In this document: positions 59,988-64,000 of the stretch, piece by piece
How positions within the stretch are numbered: the stretch's first letter is position 1
Layout: every line of letters starts with the position of its first letter
NCBI GenBank assembly: GCA_965225915.1
Contig: OZ245326.1
Coordinates: 2,108,001 to 2,172,000 of the forward strand
Length of the DNA: 64,000 nt
Source of the DNA: JAAXHH01 sp965225915
Lineage (GTDB): Bacteria > JAAXHH01
Direction of reading: 5' to 3'
Translations under genes and position numbers: made by a program
The notes under the pieces: model-generated
Told to the model about the DNA's origin: nothing
The model's database searches: none
What the model saw: the letters and a program-made list of their open reading frames with translations, nothing else

Positions 59988-62900
59988 TCATTCTTCCAGT
60001 TGTACGTCCAGGGCCAGGCTCTGTAGTTCCTTGACCAGGACGTTGAAGGATTCGGGTATCCCCGGTTCCGGCGGATTGTCGCCTTTTACGATGGCCTCGT
60101 ACAGTCGGGATCGTCCATTGACGTCGTCCGATTTCACGGTCAACATCTCCTGCAGCGTGTAGGAGGCGCCGTAAGCCTGCAGGGCCCAGACCTCCATTTC
60201 GCCGAAACGCTGACCGCCGAACTGCGCCTTGCCTCCCAGGGGCTGTTGCGTGACCAGCGAGTAGGGCCCGATCGACCGGGCATGTATCTTGTCTTCAACC
60301 AGGTGGTTCAATTTCATGACGTACATGTAACCGATCGTGACTTCCTTGTCGAACGAAAGGCCGGTCTTGCCGTCGAAAAGCGTACTCTTACCGGTATCGG
60401 GCAGGCCGGCCCCGACCAGCGCTTGCTTTATTTCCTTGATGGAGGCCCCGTCGAATACGGGCGTCGCGATATAGGTATTTTTCTCCCTCGCGACCCATCC
60501 GATGTGGATCTCCATGATCTGGCCAAGATTCATGCGGCCCGGCACGCCAAGGGGATTCAGGATGATGTCTATGGGACTTCCGTCCGGCAGGTAGGGCATG
60601 TCCTCTTCCGGGACGATCTTCGACACGACACCCTTGTTTCCATGCCGGCCGGCCATCTTGTCGCCCACGGACAGTTTCCGCTTCTTGGCGACGTACACTT
60701 TTACCAGTTGAATGACGCCGGGAGCCAGTTCGTCTCCTCGCCGGATCTTCTCCTGTTCGCGTTCCAGCTGGTTTTCGAGTTCCCGGATATTCTTGGACGA
60801 AGCCTGGATCACCTTCTTAACCTGTTCGTTCAGGTTGGCGTTGACCACCCACCGCTCGCTCTGGATGACGCGGTCGAAATCAAGGTCCTCCAGCCGGCTG
60901 TCCGTATACTTCCGCTTGGCCGGGACCACGACTTCGTCGGTTTCTCCGTCGCGCAGTTCGACGCACACCTTGCCACTGAGCAGTTCTTTCAGTTTCTCGT
61001 TGCGCGTCTCTTTGACCTGGTCGATTCGCTGCAGGTAATCGCGTTCGAGTTCGCGAAGGGTTTCCCTTTCCTTCTCACGGGCGATGCTGTCGCTGTCCTT
61101 GCGGCTGTAAAGACGGGTATCGATCACGATGCCCTGCATGCCCGGAGGCGCCTTCAGGGAAGCGTCCCGCACATCGCCCGCCTTCTCCCCGAAGATCGCG
61201 CGCAACAGGCGTTCCTCCGGTGACAACTCCCGTTCGCCTTTGGGCGTCACCTTCCCCACGAGAATATCACCGGGTCCCACTTCGGCCCCGATGCGGATGA
61301 TACCCGACTCGTCGAGGTTGCGGACGGCGTCTTCGCTCACGTTGGGGATCTCACGGGTGAATTCCTCGGTGCCCACCTTCGTTTCCCGCGCCGGCAGTTC
61401 GAATTCGGTGATATGGATGGAAGAAAAGACATCCTGCTTGACCAGTCGCTCGCTGACGACGATGGCGTCCTCGAAGTTGTAGCCTTCCCAGGACATGAAG
61501 GCGGTCAGGACGTTGCGTCCCAGGGCGAGTTCGCCCCGGTCCGTAGCCGGTCCGTCTGCCAGTACCTGTCCCGCTTCCACGCGGGTGCCGGTCCGTACGA
61601 TCGGTTTCTGGTTGATGCAGGTTTCCTGGTTGGACTTCTTGAACTTGGTGAGCGGGTACACGTCGGGAGGGGTGTCAAAAAGACCGGAATCTTCGGTGGC
61701 GTCGGGGGTCACCGCGATCATGTCGGCGGAGACCTGCGTCACCGTTCCGCTCTGCCTGGCGACCACCACCGCGCCGGAATCCACGGCGACTTTCCGTTCC
61801 ATCCCGGTGCCTATCAGCGGCGCCTCGGTACGCAAAAGGGGTACCGCCTGCCGCTGCATGTTGGATCCCATGAGGGCCCGGTTGGCGTCGTCGTGTTCCA
61901 AGAAGGGAATCAGGGCTGCGGATACGCCCAGGAGCTGCTTGGGCGAAACATCCATGTAGGCGACCTCAGCGGGCTCGACCAGTTTGATATCTCCCTTGTT
62001 CCGTGTTGGAATACGTCCTATAATGCGCCCTTCATCGTCCAGCGAAATGGCGGCCTGGGCGATCATGTAATCCTCTTCCTGGTCGGCCGACAGATAGTCG
62101 ATCGATTCGGTGATCTGTCCGTTTTCAACCTTGCGGTAAGGCGTCTCGATGAACCCGAACTGGTTGATCCTGCCGTAGGTGCCCATGTAAGCGATCAGGC
62201 CGATGTTCGGACCTTCCGGCGTCTCGATGGGGCAGATGCGGCCATAGTGCGTATGATGGACATCGCGGACTTCGAAGCTGGCGTGTGACCGGTCCAGGCC
62301 GCCGGGACCAAGTGAACTGAGTCGCCGCTTGTGGGTCAGTTCGGCCAGGGGGTTGGTCTGCTCCATGAACTGCGACAGTTGGCTGCTGCCGAAGAACGCG
62401 GCAATGACGGAAGAAACCGTCCGGGCGTTCACCAGGTCCTGGGGCGTGATCGAATCGGCGTCGTGGAGACTGATCCGGTCCCGTATGGTTCTTGCCATGC
62501 GGGTCAGCCCGGTGTTGTACTGGCCGGCGAGGAGTTCGCCCACGGATCGAGTTCGACGGTTGCCCAGATGGTCGATATCGTCGGTGACACCTTCGCCGCG
62601 CCGCAGCTTCAGCAGATAATTGATGATGGCGATAAAGTCTTCCGCCGTCAGGATGGTCGTATCGATCGGCACGTCCAGTTTCATGCGCTTGTTGATCCGG
62701 TGGCGCCCCACGGCCGCCAGGTTGTACCGCTTCGGGTTGAAGAACATGCGGTCCATCAAGGCCTGGGCCGTTTCGAGGTTGGGCGGATCACCCGGTCGCA
62801 ACAGGCTGTACATTCGCGACAGTGCGTCTTCCGTCGATGAAGTCGTGTCTTTCTTGAACGTATTGGCCAGGACATCCGGTTCCCGGGTCGGGTCCATTCG

Positions 62901-63752
62901 GACCACCTTGATTTTGCCGGAATGGACGTTCCCTTCGGCCAGCCGGGCCACCAGCGCCTCCGTCAGCGGTTCGCCGCTTTCGGCGATGATCTCCCCGGTT
63001 TCCTTGTTGACGACCGGCGCGCCTATACTGCGGCCGACCAATTCACCGGCCTTGCTGGACCGGACGTTGTCGAATTTATAAAACAACTTGTAGATATTTT
63101 CATTGCTCTCGTAACCCAGCGCACGCAGTAGCAGCGTTACGGGCAGTTTGCGCTTCCGGTCGATATGGACGAAAAGCACGTCGTTCACGTCCAGGCTGAA
63201 TTCGAGCCAGGTGCCGTGTTCAGGAATAATGCGGGCGGAGTAGAGCTGCTTCCCGTTGGGGTGGGTCTCTTCAGAGAAAAACACGCCGTAGGACCGCTGC
63301 AGCTGCGACACGATGACCCGCTCGGCGCCGTTGATGATGAACGTGCCCTTTTCCGTGATCAGGGGAAGTTCCCCGAGGAAGACGGTCTGTTCGATGATGT
63401 CCTTGACCTTCTTGTCGCCGGCGCCGTTTCCCTCCTCGCGAATGACCAGGCGAAGCCTCGCCTTCAAGGGAATCGCGTAGGTCATACCACGTTCCTGGCA
63501 TTCCAGGACGGTGTACTTGGCTTCACCGAGAATGTACTCGATGAACTCGAGCGAGAAGTGCTCGTGGATGTCCGTGATGGGGAAGATATCGGTGAAAACG
63601 GCCTGAAGACCCTGTTTCTTGCGCTCTGAAACGGGTACGTCGGCCTGTAGAAACGCCTTGAAGGAATCTAACTGTATTGCCAGCAGATTAGGCATTTCGA
63701 TGATAGAAGGCAGTTTGGAGAAATCTTGGCGTGTGATCTGAGTTTTATCCAT
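59988..63752 (-). CDS. rpoB: RNA polymerase beta subunit
   Basis: This protein of 1,254 residues begins MDKTQITRQDFSKLPSIIEM and shows the beta landmarks: LQRSYGVFFSEETHPNGKQL, the rifampicin region (SQLSQFMEQTNPLAELTHKR, RRLSSLGPGGLDRSHASFEV), AFMSWEGYNFEDAIVVSERL, KMAGRHGNKGVVSKIVPEED and the C-terminal FGGQRFGEMEVWALQAYGAS. The rifampicin pocket looks wild-type. It is shorter than E. coli RpoB, lacking some lineage inserts. The ATG at 63752 fits family N-termini; a longer frame upstream runs into the rplL-rpoB gap. Confidence 0.98.
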   Translation of the reverse strand: MDKTQITRQDFSKLPSIIEMPNLLAIQLDSFKAFLQADVPVSERKKQGLQAVFTDIFPITDIHEHFSLEFIEYILGEAKYTVLECQERGMTYAIPLKARLRLVIREEGNGAGDKKVKDIIEQTVFLGELPLITEKGTFIINGAERVIVSQLQRSYGVFFSEETHPNGKQLYSARIIPEHGTWLEFSLDVNDVLFVHIDRKRKLPVTLLLRALGYESNENIYKLFYKFDNVRSSKAGELVGRSIGAPVVNKETGEIIAESGEPLTEALVARLAEGNVHSGKIKVVRMDPTREPDVLANTFKKDTTSSTEDALSRMYSLLRPGDPPNLETAQALMDRMFFNPKRYNLAAVGRHRINKRMKLDVPIDTTILTAEDFIAIINYLLKLRRGEGVTDDIDHLGNRRTRSVGELLAGQYNTGLTRMARTIRDRISLHDADSITPQDLVNARTVSSVIAAFFGSSQLSQFMEQTNPLAELTHKRRLSSLGPGGLDRSHASFEVRDVHHTHYGRICPIETPEGPNIGLIAYMGTYGRINQFGFIETPYRKVENGQITESIDYLSADQEEDYMIAQAAISLDDEGRIIGRIPTRNKGDIKLVEPAEVAYMDVSPKQLLGVSAALIPFLEHDDANRALMGSNMQRQAVPLLRTEAPLIGTGMERKVAVDSGAVVVARQSGTVTQVSADMIAVTPDATEDSGLFDTPPDVYPLTKFKKSNQETCINQKPIVRTGTRVEAGQVLADGPATDRGELALGRNVLTAFMSWEGYNFEDAIVVSERLVKQDVFSSIHITEFELPARETKVGTEEFTREIPNVSEDAVRNLDESGIIRIGAEVGPGDILVGKVTPKGERELSPEERLLRAIFGEKAGDVRDASLKAPPGMQGIVIDTRLYSRKDSDSIAREKERETLRELERDYLQRIDQVKETRNEKLKELLSGKVCVELRDGETDEVVVPAKRKYTDSRLEDLDFDRVIQSERWVVNANLNEQVKKVIQASSKNIRELENQLEREQEKIRRGDELAPGVIQLVKVYVAKKRKLSVGDKMAGRHGNKGVVSKIVPEEDMPYLPDGSPIDIILNPLGVPGRMNLGQIMEIHIGWVAREKNTYIATPVFDGASIKEIKQALVGAGLPDTGKSTLFDGKTGLSFDKEVTIGYMYVMKLNHLVEDKIHARSIGPYSLVTQQPLGGKAQFGGQRFGEMEVWALQAYGASYTLQEMLTVKSDDVNGRSRLYEAIVKGDNPPEPGIPESFNVLVKELQSLALDVQLEE

Positions 63753-63814
63753 CGGCTGACCACATCCTTTCGACAGGTAAGTTAAAAGAACCCGTGGACG
63801 AACCGTGCAACGAC

Positions 63815-63830
63815 CCCGTGCTGCCACGGG
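63815..63830 (-). promoter_or_regulatory. Hairpin in the rplL-rpoB gap
   Basis: CCCGTG (63815-63820) and CACGGG (63825-63830) make a perfect six-pair stem with loop CTGC in the 122 bases between rplL and rpoB. In E. coli this gap holds an attenuator and an RNase III site; a similar role here is inference only. Confidence 0.4.
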
Positions 63831-63874
63831 ATCGCCGCTCTCGCCACGCGGACCCAATCCAGTTTACTGCCTGC

Positions 63875-64000
63875 CTATTTGAGTTCGACTGTTCCGCCCG
63901 CTTCTTTGATTTGCTTCTGCAGGTCGTCTGCCTCTTCTTTCGTAACGTCTTCCTTCAGTGCGCCGGGAACGCCGTCAACCAGTGCCTTGGCCTCCTTCAG
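63875..64000 (-). CDS. rplL: 50S ribosomal protein L7/L12, C-terminal part (runs off right edge)
   Basis: The last 41 codons of the gene are present. They read LKEAKALVDGVPGALKEDV, then TKEEADDLQKQIKEAGGTVE and LK before TAG at 63877-63875. This is the C-terminal domain of L7/L12, which recruits translation factors to the ribosomal stalk. The start lies beyond the window, and rpoB follows 122 bases downstream, the canonical order. Confidence 0.95.
   Translation of the reverse strand: MKEAKALVDGVPGALKEDVTKEEADDLQKQIKEAGGTVELK

Overview
This 64 kb window is high-GC bacterial chromosome with no mobile element, tRNA, rRNA or CRISPR array that I can see. It carries a SprA-type outer-membrane translocon gene, a fused SecDF and many Gfo/Idh/MocA and amidohydrolase-2 genes. 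These suggest an uncultured member of the FCB superphylum outside classical Bacteroidota, for example Latescibacterota or Gemmatimonadota. That placement is inference from gene content only.

Left half, accessory and housekeeping mix (1-36 kb). The N-terminal half of a SprA homologue runs off the left edge. A sulfur-carrier cluster follows on the plus strand (4.2-8.7 kb): moaD, moaE, a NifS/IscS-fold protein lacking the PLP lysine, tusA, mrp/apbC and a PP-loop thiolase-like enzyme. Three amidohydrolase-2 paralogues (one without its metal motif) face an Nramp-fold transporter lacking the metal motifs. Next come a class III aminotransferase, a Gfo/Idh oxidoreductase, a metallophosphatase, an orphan ketosynthase with a large insertion and a YyaL/SSP411-like thioredoxin-domain protein. 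A minus-strand run holds an envelope lipoprotein, secDF, ligA, a DDAH-like amidinohydrolase and a second Gfo/Idh gene. At 29.5-33.8 kb lies a compact plus-strand group: a MurG-HEAT fusion, a MraY homologue and a winged-helix/VWA protein. A uracil-DNA-glycosylase-family protein and an ammonium transporter follow.

Right half (36.3-64 kb). All genes are on the minus strand and form the continuous rplL-rpoBC / str / S10 / spc / alpha superoperon. The order, in the direction of transcription, is rplL, rpoB, rpoC, rpsL, rpsG, fusA, tuf, rpsJ, rplC, rplD, rplW, rplB, rpsS, rplV, rpsC, rplP, rpmC, rpsQ, rplN, rplX, rplE, rpsN, rpsH, rplF, rplR, rpsE, rpmD, rplO, secY, adk, infA, rpmJ, rpsM, rpsK, rpsD, rpoA, rplQ. 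The order is canonical, but map (methionine aminopeptidase) is absent between adk and infA. A near-consensus promoter with a leader hairpin lies between rpoC and rpsL.

The most unusual items are the NifS-like protein with a dismantled PLP site inside a sulfur-relay operon, the MurG-HEAT/MraY/VWA group, a 23-bp tandem duplication of the moaD translation start region, and the ketosynthase with its insertion. All functional statements rest on motifs read by eye; no database search was run.
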